A stretch of DNA of 36,298 nucleotides from Thermoleophilia bacterium (GCA_025964435.1 JAOPYV010000044.1:1-36298); one strand, 5' to 3'. Counted from the first letter of the stretch, positions 7,299 to 17,453 are shown. The notes: generated from the letters alone by a model not told the origin. Program-made: numbers and translations.

Positions 7299-8062
7299 AG
7301 CGAACGGCGCGCCGAGAGCGCTGGCGCGAGGTGGCCGCGAACCTCGTGCGCGAGATCCGCGACGGGTTCGACCTCTCGGTCAGGGACGGCTACCTGCGCG
7401 GGACGCTCGCGCTCACCCTGTTCAGCGGTGCGGCGAACGGGCTCTTCTTCGTGTCGATGGTGCCGTGGGTCACCGAGACGCTCGACCAGCCGACGACGAT
7501 CTACGGCGCGATCATCTCGCTCGTCGGCGCGACCGGCATCATCGCCGCCGCCGTGTTGGCGCGCATCGGCGATCGTTTCGCGCCCGAGCGTCTGGCGCTC
7601 GTCGGTATCGGCTTGACCGTCCTCGGCTCGCTGGCCTTCTTCGGCACCACCGACCTGCGACTGATCGGCGTCTGTCTCGCATGCTTCGGGGTGTCGAACG
7701 TCGTCAATGGCATCGGCTTCTCGACGATCCAACAGCGCCGATACCCGTCCGACGTGCAGGGCCGCATCGGATCACTGCAGATGGTCGCGACCCAAGCAGC
7801 CTCACTGCTCGCGGTGGCGCTTGCTGGCTCGTTGGGGGCGACCGCCGATCCGGCGATGCTCGTCGCCCTGTTCGGCGCCGGGCTGCTCCTGGGGGAGGCC
7901 TGCGCGCTCCTGGCGCTCCGCAGCGCCCGGCGAAGGCCGGTTGCCATGCTCGCCGTCGCTGACCCCGATCTCGCGATGCGGCTCCCGCGGCCCAGCTCGC
8001 TCAGCGCATCAGGGAGTCTTCGCCGACGATCGTCAGCACGTGCTCGGGTACGACGCCCGTGA
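7295..8062 (+). CDS. MFS transporter, C-terminal half (frame 2 of a split gene)
   Basis: From the GTG at 7295 this frame encodes 255 residues. The charged central-loop sequence (RRERWREVAANLVREIRDGF) comes first, then helices 7-12 (TLALTLFSGAANGLFFVSM, TIYGAIISLVGATGIIAAAV, DRFAPERLALVGIGLTVLG and onward). Halves 1 and 2 together would give a normal MFS length of about 425-440 residues. The frame stays free of stops for over 300 nt upstream of 7295, so the position of any shift cannot be fixed from sequence alone. The last 60 or so residues after helix 12 are Arg-rich and overlap the 3' end of the convergent SDR gene by 62 nt, so the C-terminus may be unreliable. Confidence 0.7.
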   Translation: MKRTARRERWREVAANLVREIRDGFDLSVRDGYLRGTLALTLFSGAANGLFFVSMVPWVTETLDQPTTIYGAIISLVGATGIIAAAVLARIGDRFAPERLALVGIGLTVLGSLAFFGTTDLRLIGVCLACFGVSNVVNGIGFSTIQQRRYPSDVQGRIGSLQMVATQAASLLAVALAGSLGATADPAMLVALFGAGLLLGEACALLALRSARRRPVAMLAVADPDLAMRLPRPSSLSASGSLRRRSSARARVRRP

Positions 8063-8888
8063 CCCAGTAGCGGTCGATGTCGAGCTGGGTCGCACCGGCC
8101 GAGCGGAGGATCTCCTCGTCGGTGAACTGGTTGCCGGTGCACTCCGCGGGCGGGCGGGAGAAGAGCTCGGTGACGGCGTCGGCGATGATCTCCGGCGTGC
8201 GGTACTGGCTCTCGTCGCCCATGCCATTCACGCGCACGGCGGCGGTGTCGATCATCGTCACCGGCCAGATCGTGTTCGCGGCGATGTTGTCGCCGCGGTG
8301 CTCCTCGGCGATCGACATGGCGATCCGGGTCATGCCGAGCTTGGTCACCATGTACGGCGCCATGCCCGGCGAGGGATCCAGGTGGAGCGGCGGGGAGAAG
8401 TTGAGGATGTGGCCGAACTGCTGCTCGACCATGTGCGGCAGCGCGAAGTGCGCGGTGGCGTGCGCGGCGCGCACGTTGACCTGGAACATCAGGTCGAACT
8501 TCTTCGGCGGCACCACGGCAACGGGGCCCAGCACGATCGCGCCTGCGTTGTTGAAGAGGTAGTCGATGCGCCCGTGCTCCGCCTTCGCGTGGGCGATGAG
8601 GCCCTCGACCGCGTCGGTGTCGCGCACGTCCAACTGGAACCAGCTGGCGGTGCCGCCGTCGGCGCGGATCGCTTCGACGCAGTCGACGATCGTGCCCGGC
8701 AGGGTCGCGTGTGGCTCGACTGACTTGGCGGCGACCACGACGGCTGCGCCCTCGGCTGCGAGGCGGCGGGCGACGGAGCGGCCGATGCCGCGGCTGGCGC
8801 CGGTGATCACCGCGACGCGACCTGCGTGGCGTCCGGGGGTGGGGGTCCCCACGTGGTCCGGGGTCGTAGCTGCAGGCGGAGTCGTCAT
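8001..8888 (-). CDS. Short-chain dehydrogenase/reductase, HSDL2-like
   Basis: This 295-residue SDR has the nucleotide-binding motif TGASRGIG (29-36), NNAG (113-116), and a catalytic set Ser165, Tyr179 and Lys183 (YMVTK). The stretch AKSVEPHATLPGTI is typical of hydroxysteroid dehydrogenase-like protein 2 (HSDL2) relatives. These are NAD(P)-dependent oxidoreductases linked to lipid metabolism whose substrate is generally unknown. The sterol-carrier domain found in animal HSDL2 is absent. The first 20 residues are Pro/Thr-rich and extend beyond the fold. A TAGCCT box (8895-8900, minus) ends 6 nt before the ATG, which supports this start. It converges with and overlaps the split MFS gene. Confidence 0.88.
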   Translation of the reverse strand: MTTPPAATTPDHVGTPTPGRHAGRVAVITGASRGIGRSVARRLAAEGAAVVVAAKSVEPHATLPGTIVDCVEAIRADGGTASWFQLDVRDTDAVEGLIAHAKAEHGRIDYLFNNAGAIVLGPVAVVPPKKFDLMFQVNVRAAHATAHFALPHMVEQQFGHILNFSPPLHLDPSPGMAPYMVTKLGMTRIAMSIAEEHRGDNIAANTIWPVTMIDTAAVRVNGMGDESQYRTPEIIADAVTELFSRPPAECTGNQFTDEEILRSAGATQLDIDRYWVTGVVPEHVLTIVGEDSLMR

Positions 8889-8975
8889 GGCATCAGGCTA
8901 CCGGGTGCCCCGGCGACGGGGGCTTCACGAAGGTTTCCTGCACGCGAGCGCACGCGGCATGATGGAATGGTTCAC

Positions 8976-9590
8976 ATGTGGAATCTGGATGCAGGTGAAC
9001 TCAAGCGCGCGTCTGGCGGAGGCGTTGGACTGCGCCTCTTCGTGGCGATGCCGGTGCCGACCGCCGCGGCCTCGATGCTGGCGGACTATGCCGACCTGCT
9101 CGTGGACCGTGTCCCGACCACCCGCCCGGTGCTGCCGACTGACATGCACCTGACCTTCGCCTACCTCGGCGAGGTCTCGGAAGACCTCCTGCCGGTCGTC
9201 GCCAGCCTCGTCGACGATGCAGCGCAGGACATCGGCGGCGCGACCTCCTGCTCGACGACCGGGATCGGCGTCAAGGGCCGAGCCAGCGCTGCGGTGTCGA
9301 TCGACACAGACCTGCTCGTGCTGCTCGCCGCGGCGCGTGATCGACTGCTCAACGCTGCGGCACCGCTGGCGCCGCATCGCGACCTGCGTGCATGGCAGCC
9401 GCACGTCACGATCGCCCGCGGCGCCCGAGCCACCGACCTTCCGGAGCCGCTGTCGGGTGTCATCGGCGAACCCCCTGCGGTGACCTGGATCGCGTCGGAG
9501 CTCGTGCTCCACGCGTCGCTGCCGGGCATGTCCGAGCGCCAGCACCGCGTGCTCCACGTCGCCAGCTGCGGCGAGATCCACGCGAGCTGA
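8976..9590 (+). CDS. thpR: RNA 2',3'-cyclic phosphodiesterase (2H family)
   Basis: This protein of about 204 residues belongs to the LigT/ThpR branch of the 2H phosphoesterases, which opens 2',3'-cyclic phosphates on RNA ends. Both catalytic histidine motifs are present: HLTFAYLG (58-65) and HVTIARGAR (143-151). The family core begins with the RLFVAMPVP strand at residue 20, so the annotated N-terminus is about 18 residues longer than usual. An in-frame ATG at 8967 or a start nearer the core cannot be excluded. It is followed after 5 nt by nadE, so the pair is probably one transcription unit. The physiological RNA substrate of the family is unclear. Confidence 0.85.
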   Translation: MWNLDAGELKRASGGGVGLRLFVAMPVPTAAASMLADYADLLVDRVPTTRPVLPTDMHLTFAYLGEVSEDLLPVVASLVDDAAQDIGGATSCSTTGIGVKGRASAAVSIDTDLLVLLAAARDRLLNAAAPLAPHRDLRAWQPHVTIARGARATDLPEPLSGVIGEPPAVTWIASELVLHASLPGMSERQHRVLHVASCGEIHAS

Positions 9591-9595
9591 ATCCG

Positions 9596-11245
<1,650 letters not shown>

Positions 11246-11254
11246 GATCCATCC

Positions 11255-11692
11255 ATGGCTCACCACGGTATTTCCACCATCGACGTCGACGCCTCGGCCG
11301 AGACACTGTTCGCCATCGTGACCGACCTCGAGTCGTATCCCGAGTGGCTCACCGACGTGAAGGAGGTGGAGGTCCTCGGCCATGACGCCGACGGTCTCCC
11401 CACCGCATCCACGATGCGCGTCGACGTGACGATCAAGGAAGTCACGTACACGCTCGACTACGAGTACGACGCGCCCAACCGGGTTGCGTGGACGAGCCGG
11501 CCCGGTGGCGACGTCAAGCTCATCGAGGGCTCCTACGAGTTCGCCGTCAACGACCACGGCGGGACCACCGTCACCTACAGCCTTGCGATGGATCCGGGCT
11601 TCCCGGTGCCCGGTTTCCTGCTCAAGCGCGCCGCGAAGCACGTCACGGCGCAGGCACTCACCGGTCTCAAGGCTCGCGCCGAGGAAGGCTGA
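11255..11692 (+). CDS. SRPBCC/START-like (polyketide cyclase/COQ10-type) protein
   Basis: This is a 145-residue single-domain protein of the SRPBCC helix-grip superfamily. The N-terminal pattern STIDVDASAETLFAIVTDLESYPEWLTDVKEVEVL is the classic START of coenzyme Q-binding/cyclase-type members, and the C-terminal long helix (FLLKRAAKHVTAQALTGLKARAEE) closes the pocket. Such proteins bind lipids or other hydrophobic ligands, and the ligand cannot be told from sequence. It sits 6 nt before the terC-like gene and is likely co-transcribed with it. Confidence 0.85.
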   Translation: MAHHGISTIDVDASAETLFAIVTDLESYPEWLTDVKEVEVLGHDADGLPTASTMRVDVTIKEVTYTLDYEYDAPNRVAWTSRPGGDVKLIEGSYEFAVNDHGGTTVTYSLAMDPGFPVPGFLLKRAAKHVTAQALTGLKARAEEG

Positions 11693-11698
11693 GCCAGG

Positions 11699-12478
11699 AT
11701 GCTTCCTGACTTCGGCGCCGAGTTCTTCGTCGCCCTCGGTGGCATCATCGTCGCGGACCTCGTGCTCGCCGGCGACAACGCCGTCGTCATCGCGCTGGCC
11801 GCCCGCAACCTGCCGAAGGAGCTGCGCCGTCGCGCCGTCTTCATCGGCGCCGTCGCTGCCATCGCACTGCGCGCCTCGCTGACCGTCGCTGCGGTCTTCC
11901 TGCTCAAGCAGGACCTGCCCTTCGTCCAGCTCATCGGCGGTGTCGCGCTGCTGTGGATCGCCTGGAACCTCGCGATCGAGGAGCAGCACGACCACGAAGG
12001 CATCGACACTGCGACGACGATGCGCGGCGCGATTCGGACGATCCTCGTGGCCGATGTCGTGATGAGCATCGACAACGTCCTTGCAGTCGCGGCGTTCGCC
12101 AAGGACGACATCTGGTTGGTCGTCATCGGCCTGCTCATCTCGATCCCGATCGTGATGGGCGGGGCCAGCATCCTGCTGCGGCTGATCGACCGGTATCCCA
12201 TCATCGTCTGGATCGGTGCCGCGCTGATCGGCTACGTCGGCGTCGAGCTGATCTTCATCGACCCGGTCGTGCACCACCGGCTCCCGGAGTGGCTGGCCGG
12301 CATCTGGACGGAGCGCCTCGTCGCCGTCGCGATCGGCATCGCCATCACGTCGGTCGCCTGGTATGTCCGCACCCACGACCGCGACGGCACGCCACCGACC
12401 TCTGGAAAGGTATCTGGAGAGGATCCGGATGGTACGGAGTCTGGACTCATGGTCGAGGGTTCTGACTCCGATGGGTGA
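11699..12478 (+). CDS. TerC-family integral membrane protein (YjbE-type)
   Basis: This 259-residue membrane protein has about seven hydrophobic segments. It carries the two family motifs with membrane-embedded acidic residues: LAGDNAVVIALAA (GDN at 25-27) and MSIDNVLAVAA (SIDN at 123-126). TerC/YjbE-like proteins are linked to metal homeostasis; characterised relatives export manganese, or supply it to exported proteins. The last 40 or so residues are acidic and probably disordered. The ATG lies 6 nt after the SRPBCC stop, with GAGGAAGG upstream. I see no yybP-ykoY manganese riboswitch in front of the pair. Confidence 0.88.
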   Translation: MLPDFGAEFFVALGGIIVADLVLAGDNAVVIALAARNLPKELRRRAVFIGAVAAIALRASLTVAAVFLLKQDLPFVQLIGGVALLWIAWNLAIEEQHDHEGIDTATTMRGAIRTILVADVVMSIDNVLAVAAFAKDDIWLVVIGLLISIPIVMGGASILLRLIDRYPIIVWIGAALIGYVGVELIFIDPVVHHRLPEWLAGIWTERLVAVAIGIAITSVAWYVRTHDRDGTPPTSGKVSGEDPDGTESGLMVEGSDSDG

Positions 12479-12551
12479 GCGCGTCCTGCCGTAGTCGGCT
12501 GGTCGCACCCGGGGCACGGATCGCCTCGGGACACCGACGACCAGGTCACGG

Positions 12552-14105
12552 ATGGCACTCGCACCTTCAGCTCGAGCACGACGACGGATCTCGCGATCCT
12601 GCCTCGTCCTGCTCGGTGCAGCCGTCGTGGCGCTCGGTGCCGTCGGCAGCGCGGTTGCCGCAGGCGCCACGGCCAGTGCCGTGGCGACGTCCTCGGCGAA
12701 CCCACCCACCTTCATCCCGAACTGGGATGGCCACACCGATTCGACGATGCTCGACTACACGCTGCTCGTGCGCAGCCGCGTCGTCGTGCAGGTCGTCGAC
12801 GGCCGAGGCTCGATCGTCGACACGCTCGAACGCTCGACGCGTCCCGCTGGCACGCATGTGGCGGTGTGGGACGGGCGCACGACGACCGGTCGCGTGCTGC
12901 CGGCCGGCACGTATCGCATCCGCATCACGGCGACGCCGCTCGAGCGCGGCAGCGACGAGCCGGGCGAGGCCAACGCCGGCGTCGGCATCGTCAACGGCAC
13001 GCGCGACGTCGCCGTCGTCCTGGAGCAGTCGCCCGTCTCGGTGACGGCAGTTCGGCTGACGCGCGGTTCGCTCGGTCGAGCCAAGCAGCTCTCGATGACC
13101 CGTGCACGCTTCCAGCTGTCGGCGCCTGCAGCGGTGTCCGCGGTCGTCATCAATGCCAGCGGTGGCATCGTGCGCACACTGCACACCGGGCGCATGAACG
13201 CCGGTGAACGCTGGGTCGACTGGCGCGGCGTCGGTGGCAGTGGTCGCCCCGTCGCCGACGGCGACTACACACTGCTCGTGGCCGCGGCTGGTGGCGGACG
13301 CCCGTCCGAGACGCTCCGGCAGCCGCTGCGCGTCGACCGCACCGTTCCGGTGCTACGCACGAAGCGTGCCGTCCGAACCGTCAGCAGCGCTCGCGCCGTG
13401 ACGATCCCGCTCGTCGTCTCGGTGAGTGAGCCGTCGAAGGTGTCGATCAGGATCGGCCGCCGAACCGTCACCGCGGACAAGGCAGCCGGCACGCATCGGC
13501 TGTCCGTCCCGGGCAGCTCACTCGGCCTGCGGCCCGCACGCTCGATCCGTCGTCTTCCTGCCGTCGTGTCAGCCGTCGATTCGACCGGCAACGCCCGGAC
13601 GCTCGCCGTGACGCTCGTCGTGCCGGCCGCATCGAAGACCGTGAAGGTCCCGGCGCGCACGCCCGTGAAGACTCCCGTCGCGCCGCCCGTATCGCCGCCG
13701 ACGAACCAGGGCCCGCAGCCCGTCTCCGGCGCGTTCGGCTGGCCTGCCGTCGGTGTCGTGTCGTCGCCCTTCGGCCCGCGCGGCGGACGCATGCACCAGG
13801 GCATCGACATCGCCGCGCCGGGTGGAACGCCGATCCACCCCGCCACGGCTGGCGTCGTGAACTTCGTCGGCGATCGAGCCGACTGCTACGGCAACGTCGT
13901 CGTGCTCGACCATCCCAACGGTGTGCAGACCTGGTACGCGCACCAGTCGAAGCTCGGCCGCTTCGTCGTCGGAGATCGTGTCGATCGCCTGGATGTCATC
14001 GGCTACGTCGGGACGACCGGGTGCAGCACGGGTGACCACGTCCACTTCGAGGTGCGGATCGGCGGCAAGGCGCGGAATCCGATGGCGTACCTCGCCAAGC
14101 GGTAG
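12552..14105 (+). CDS. Exported M23 (LytM) peptidoglycan endopeptidase with FlgD/Ig-like repeats
   Basis: This 517-residue protein has an N-terminal signal peptide (about 12-40). The repeats are FlgD-Ig-like: VVDGRGSIVDTL to VWDGRTTTGRVLPAGTYRI at about 75-125, and a second at about 170-262 with WRGVGGSGRPVADGDYTL. A third beta domain and a Pro/Thr/Val linker (360-388) come next. The M23 domain follows, with H415 and D419 in HQGIDIAAP and HVHFEV (496-501), the complete LytM zinc site. M23 enzymes cut peptide cross-bridges in peptidoglycan. The repeats probably mediate surface or wall attachment. The ATG at 12552 is chosen for the signal peptide; no strong Shine-Dalgarno is visible. Confidence 0.9.
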   Translation: MALAPSARARRRISRSCLVLLGAAVVALGAVGSAVAAGATASAVATSSANPPTFIPNWDGHTDSTMLDYTLLVRSRVVVQVVDGRGSIVDTLERSTRPAGTHVAVWDGRTTTGRVLPAGTYRIRITATPLERGSDEPGEANAGVGIVNGTRDVAVVLEQSPVSVTAVRLTRGSLGRAKQLSMTRARFQLSAPAAVSAVVINASGGIVRTLHTGRMNAGERWVDWRGVGGSGRPVADGDYTLLVAAAGGGRPSETLRQPLRVDRTVPVLRTKRAVRTVSSARAVTIPLVVSVSEPSKVSIRIGRRTVTADKAAGTHRLSVPGSSLGLRPARSIRRLPAVVSAVDSTGNARTLAVTLVVPAASKTVKVPARTPVKTPVAPPVSPPTNQGPQPVSGAFGWPAVGVVSSPFGPRGGRMHQGIDIAAPGGTPIHPATAGVVNFVGDRADCYGNVVVLDHPNGVQTWYAHQSKLGRFVVGDRVDRLDVIGYVGTTGCSTGDHVHFEVRIGGKARNPMAYLAKR

Positions 14106-14202
14106 TGCGTCGGAGCGCCGGCCACCAGATCGCACGGCATGTTCGGTGCGGTCGCGGGTTCCCTCGAGACGGGGACGAATGAGCGATGACGGAGGAATAC
14201 CT

Positions 14203-15897
14203 GTGGCCCAGGGAAATCCGCTGGGCGTGACGCTTGCTGCGCGCGCACTGGCAGAACATTCACGCAACAACCTGACGCTGGCACCGAGCGGACAGGAGGA
14301 AGACACGACGGTGGACACGGATGCGGTCGAGGCAGACGCCGCCGACCTGTACGCCTACATCGAGACGCGGGGTTTCCACTTCCCCCGCGAGCTCGTGACG
14401 CGCTACCTGCTGGCGCTGCTGACCAAGCCGTTCGCGCTCTTCACGGGCATCAGCGGCACGGGCAAGACCAAGCTCGCGCTGCTGACCGCGGAGTTCTACG
14501 CCGCGCGCCCGGGAACCCGTGCTCGCCGCTGGGAGCGGCCCGTCGACGGCGACCACGAGTTCTACCTGCCGATCGACGCGGTCACGCTTCGCAGCGGAAC
14601 GATCACGCCCAGCAGCGACCAGCTCGACTACTTCAACGTGCCGCCGGGTGCGACGGAGACCTTCACCGTCTCCATCACCAACATCCTGGGTGCGCACGGC
14701 GACATCACGTTCCGCGCCACCAACCTCGTCGCGGACGGGCGCAAGCACCTGACGCTGCAGGTGCCCTCGACGGTGCGGCGCGCCTTCGAGGAGACGGGCG
14801 TGACCGAGCGTGACTACCTCCGGTTCGAGATCGTCGAGGAGTTCAAGCGCTATCGCGTCTCGCTCTTCCGGCCCGGCTCGGAAGAGGTGGACGTCCCCGC
14901 GGAGGATCGCTACGAGTTCATCAGCGTGCGACCGAACTGGTCCGACCACACGGCGCTGCTGGGCACCTTCAACTCCCACTACGAGCGCTACGAGCGCACG
15001 CCGGTGGTGGAGCTGCTGCTGCGCGCCGCCCGTGAGGAACGCGATGCACGTGCCGCCGGGGTCAAGCCGGCGCCGTACTTCCTGGTCTTCGACGAGATGA
15101 ACCTGGCGCGGATCGAGCACTACTTCTCGGACTTCCTGTCGGCGCTCGAATCGCGTCGGCGCGACCACGACGGGACGATCCGCCAGGAGCCGCTGCACCT
15201 GCATCGCGTCGACGCGGCACGGCTGCTGTGGGTCGACCACGTCGGGATCGAGTATGAGATCCCCGAGCGGTTGGAGATCCCGACCAACGTCCTGTTCACG
15301 GGAACGCTCAACCTCGATGAGTCGACCTACGGCCTGAGCGCCAAGGTCGTCGATCGCGCCAACACGATCGCCTTCAGCGCGGTCGACTTCGCGGGCTTCC
15401 TGCGCGGCGCTGAGGGCTCGGACGACGGCAGCCCGCTGGAGCTCTCCGCCGAGGCGACCGCCTCGATCGAGCTGGGCACCTTCGCGCTCGCCGAGGCGAG
15501 TGACAGCCGCGCCGTGGCGAAGGAGCTGGAGCCATTCGTCCAGCTCAACGAGCTGCTCGTGCGGCATGACCAGCACTACGGCTACCGCGTGCTCAACGAT
15601 GTCGCCTTCTATGTCCGCTCGGCGCAGCAGCTCGTGGGCGATTCGCCCGAGGTGCTGCACGCCGCGGTGGATGCCTGCGTGCTGCAGAAGGTGGTGCCGA
15701 AGTTCTACGGCTGGAAGCAGGACCGCGGCGGCATGCTGCGCGACCTGCTCTCGTTCTGCGTCGAGGGCTCGGCGATGCCGACGATGCGGGAGATCCAGGT
15801 CGATGCCAATGATCGCGCGGTCTGCATCGACGGGTCGACGCCGTACCTACCGCGTGCCGCAGGACGCCTGGCTCGCATGCTGGGGGCGATGGGGTAG
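14203..15897 (+). CDS. McrB-like AAA+ ATPase without McrC partner
   Basis: From the GTG at 14203 (GGAGGA 6 nt upstream) this is a 564-residue protein. The AAA+ core has Walker A GISGTGKT (82-89), RYEFISVRPNWSDHTALLG (236-254), Walker B LVFDEMNLARIEHYFSDFL (294-312), and sensor region GTLNLDESTYGLSAKVVDRAN (367-387). This is the arrangement of McrB-type restriction NTPases. The McrB GTP signature MNTAD reads TLNLDE here, so ATP is the more likely nucleotide. About 120 residues between Walker A and the RYEF motif (about 112-235) form a beta-rich insert. No McrC nuclease follows. The neighbours are two peptidoglycan hydrolases, the downstream one starting 9 nt after the stop. Alternative starts are ATG 14179, or GTG 14311 behind AGGAGGA. 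Confidence 0.8.
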   Translation: MAQGNPLGVTLAARALAEHSRNNLTLAPSGQEEDTTVDTDAVEADAADLYAYIETRGFHFPRELVTRYLLALLTKPFALFTGISGTGKTKLALLTAEFYAARPGTRARRWERPVDGDHEFYLPIDAVTLRSGTITPSSDQLDYFNVPPGATETFTVSITNILGAHGDITFRATNLVADGRKHLTLQVPSTVRRAFEETGVTERDYLRFEIVEEFKRYRVSLFRPGSEEVDVPAEDRYEFISVRPNWSDHTALLGTFNSHYERYERTPVVELLLRAAREERDARAAGVKPAPYFLVFDEMNLARIEHYFSDFLSALESRRRDHDGTIRQEPLHLHRVDAARLLWVDHVGIEYEIPERLEIPTNVLFTGTLNLDESTYGLSAKVVDRANTIAFSAVDFAGFLRGAEGSDDGSPLELSAEATASIELGTFALAEASDSRAVAKELEPFVQLNELLVRHDQHYGYRVLNDVAFYVRSAQQLVGDSPEVLHAAVDACVLQKVVPKFYGWKQDRGGMLRDLLSFCVEGSAMPTMREIQVDANDRAVCIDGSTPYLPRAAGRLARMLGAMG

Positions 15898-15906
15898 GAC
15901 CCGTCC

Positions 15907-16854
15907 ATGCTCCGGTCCATGACCCGCGTGCGTGTCCTCGTCGCGACCTCCGTCGCGTGTGTCGGCCTGCTCCTCGCCGTGCCCGGTGCGGGCATGGGCG
16001 CCGCGGTGCCGGGGCCGGTGCTCGAGCGGCTCGAGGCGGATGTCACGCGGGCGACGCGCGCGGCAGCTGCCGGCCGGCCGGCGCTCGTCAAGGTCGCACG
16101 CGCACAGCGTCTGGCGACGGCAGATGCGGAGCGGGTCGCGGCGCGGCTCGCCGTCATCGAGGGCATCGTCGAGACCTTTCCCACGTCGGCGGGCGCACCG
16201 ACGGCCGCGGCATTCTCCGAACACGCAGCCACCGTCCGCGCTGCCGCCCTGACGGCGACGGGAGAGCTCGACGAGGTGACCGAGGGAGCAGCCGAGCTCC
16301 AGGGTGACGTCCTCGACGCCCAACGTCGGCTCGCCGCCATCCGCAGGGCGGTCGGCAGCGCCGGTTCCCCGGCGTCGCCGATCGGCTCGTGGCGCTTCGG
16401 CTCCGGCGGCCCGACGGTGAGCGCCGAGTCGATCGACCGGTTCCTCGCCTCGAAGGGCTCGCCGATGGCGGGCCACGGGCGTGGCTTCCTCAAGGCCGGG
16501 CTCGAGCACGACCTGGATCCGCGCCTGATCGTGGCCATCGCCGGCGCCGAGTCCTACTTCGGCGCCGAGACGTGCGCCCCGTTCAACGGGTGGGGCTGGG
16601 GCTGCCCGACCAGCCCGTTCCGCTTCACGTCGTGGGACGAAGGGGCGATGACCGTCGCCGCAGGGCTCCGGTCGGGCTACCTCGATGACGGGCTGACGAC
16701 GATCGGGAAGATCCACCTGCGCTACGCACCACCGGCGGCGACGAACGACCCGACCGGCCTGAACTATGGGTGGGCCGACAACGTCGCCAGGTTCCTGGTG
16801 GAGCAGGGCGGCGACCCCGAGGCCGTGAGTGGCGTGCTTCCGCCGTCGAGGTAG
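15907..16854 (+). CDS. Exported glucosaminidase/lysozyme-like protein
   Basis: This 315-residue protein has a signal peptide (about 8-32) and a long Ala-rich helical, possibly coiled-coil region (35-150). A C-terminal domain (about 170-300) matches the GH73-like endo-beta-N-acetylglucosaminidase pattern. It contains IDRFLASKGSPMAGHGRGFLKAG, then LDPRLIVAIAGAESYFGAETC with a candidate catalytic Glu, and FNGWGWG. Such enzymes cut the glycan strand of peptidoglycan. It begins 9 nt after the McrB-like ATPase, so the two are probably co-expressed even though one acts in the cytoplasm and the other outside. The stop codon TAG of the ATPase also forms a weak TAGGAC -10-like box 6 nt before this ATG. 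Confidence 0.75.
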   Translation: MLRSMTRVRVLVATSVACVGLLLAVPGAGMGAAVPGPVLERLEADVTRATRAAAAGRPALVKVARAQRLATADAERVAARLAVIEGIVETFPTSAGAPTAAAFSEHAATVRAAALTATGELDEVTEGAAELQGDVLDAQRRLAAIRRAVGSAGSPASPIGSWRFGSGGPTVSAESIDRFLASKGSPMAGHGRGFLKAGLEHDLDPRLIVAIAGAESYFGAETCAPFNGWGWGCPTSPFRFTSWDEGAMTVAAGLRSGYLDDGLTTIGKIHLRYAPPAATNDPTGLNYGWADNVARFLVEQGGDPEAVSGVLPPSR

Positions 16855-16865
16855 ACGGATAGGGC

Positions 16866-16894
16866 TTGCAGGGTCGCGGATCTCGTCGTACCTT
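16866..16894 (+). promoter_or_regulatory. Sigma70-like promoter of the 16959 gene
   Basis: TTGCAG (16866-16871) and TACCTT (16889-16894) are separated by 17 nt. The sequence TACCTTGGAGGCA is identical to that at 5071-5083. Here no start codon follows at 6 nt, so a 5' leader of about 58 nt is expected before the ATG at 16959. Confidence 0.6.
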
Positions 16895-16958
16895 GGAGGC
16901 AGCGACACGTCCCCCGACGTGGCGCACTACCCCCGACCCGACTGGAGCCACCACCTCG

Positions 16959-17453
16959 ATGACCGATCACGCATCGACTGGCGTCGCGACCATCAGCACG
17001 ATGGCGTGGACGAACGTCGCATCCGCGGATGCGAAGCGGTCCTTGACGTTGATGGGCCGCGTTACCGGCTGGCGCTCCTCGGAACCAAGCTTCCAGGAAT
17101 CGGTCGACGTCGCAGCGGGATGGATCGATCGCGCGCGCCGAGCCGGCAAGCTGCCGGCCGAGCTCCTCGACCTTGCCGGCTCCACGCTGCAGGACGCACG
17201 GAGCCATGTCGGCGAGCTGGAACGTCTCGCCACGCAGGTCGCCCGCGACGCGAACGAGACCGGCACCCTCGACCATTCGCGACTGGCGCAGCTCGAGCAC
17301 ATGGCAGACACCTTGGCGGCCTGGTCCACGGGACTTCGCTCGGTGCTCGACACCGAGCGCGGCGATGACTCCGGTGCGATCGTGCGGCTGCGTGCCGCGG
17401 TTGCGACTCGCACCAGCGGTGGCGGCCTCGAGCTGCTCGTCGCGAAGCTCTGA
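16959..17453 (+). CDS. Small helical protein of unknown function
   Basis: This 164-residue soluble protein begins MTDHASTGVATISTMAWTNV. It is mostly predicted helix: IDRARRAGKLPAELLDLAGSTLQDARSHVGELERLATQVARDAN, then LAQLEHMADTLAAWSTGLRSVL. There is no signal peptide, membrane segment or cysteine, and I do not recognise a family. The ATG at 16959 is preferred over a longer frame from 16866, because the upstream part overlaps the promoter and GGAG lies 11 nt before it. It shares its promoter core with the tail-anchored protein at 5083, suggesting common control. It converges with murJ; the two stop codons lie within a small hairpin. Confidence 0.75.
   Translation: MTDHASTGVATISTMAWTNVASADAKRSLTLMGRVTGWRSSEPSFQESVDVAAGWIDRARRAGKLPAELLDLAGSTLQDARSHVGELERLATQVARDANETGTLDHSRLAQLEHMADTLAAWSTGLRSVLDTERGDDSGAIVRLRAAVATRTSGGGLELLVAKL

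Noticed and set aside
8001-8062. 62-nt convergent overlap of the MFS C-terminal half and the SDR gene as a regulatory overlap
   Set aside because: The MFS tail here is Arg-rich and lies beyond helix 12 in an already frame-disturbed gene. The overlap more likely reflects an unreliable C-terminus.
12479-12551. Riboswitch (cyclic di-AMP type) ahead of the M23 hydrolase
   Set aside because: Such switches often precede wall hydrolases in actinobacteria, but the gap is only 73 nt and I could not find the conserved core.
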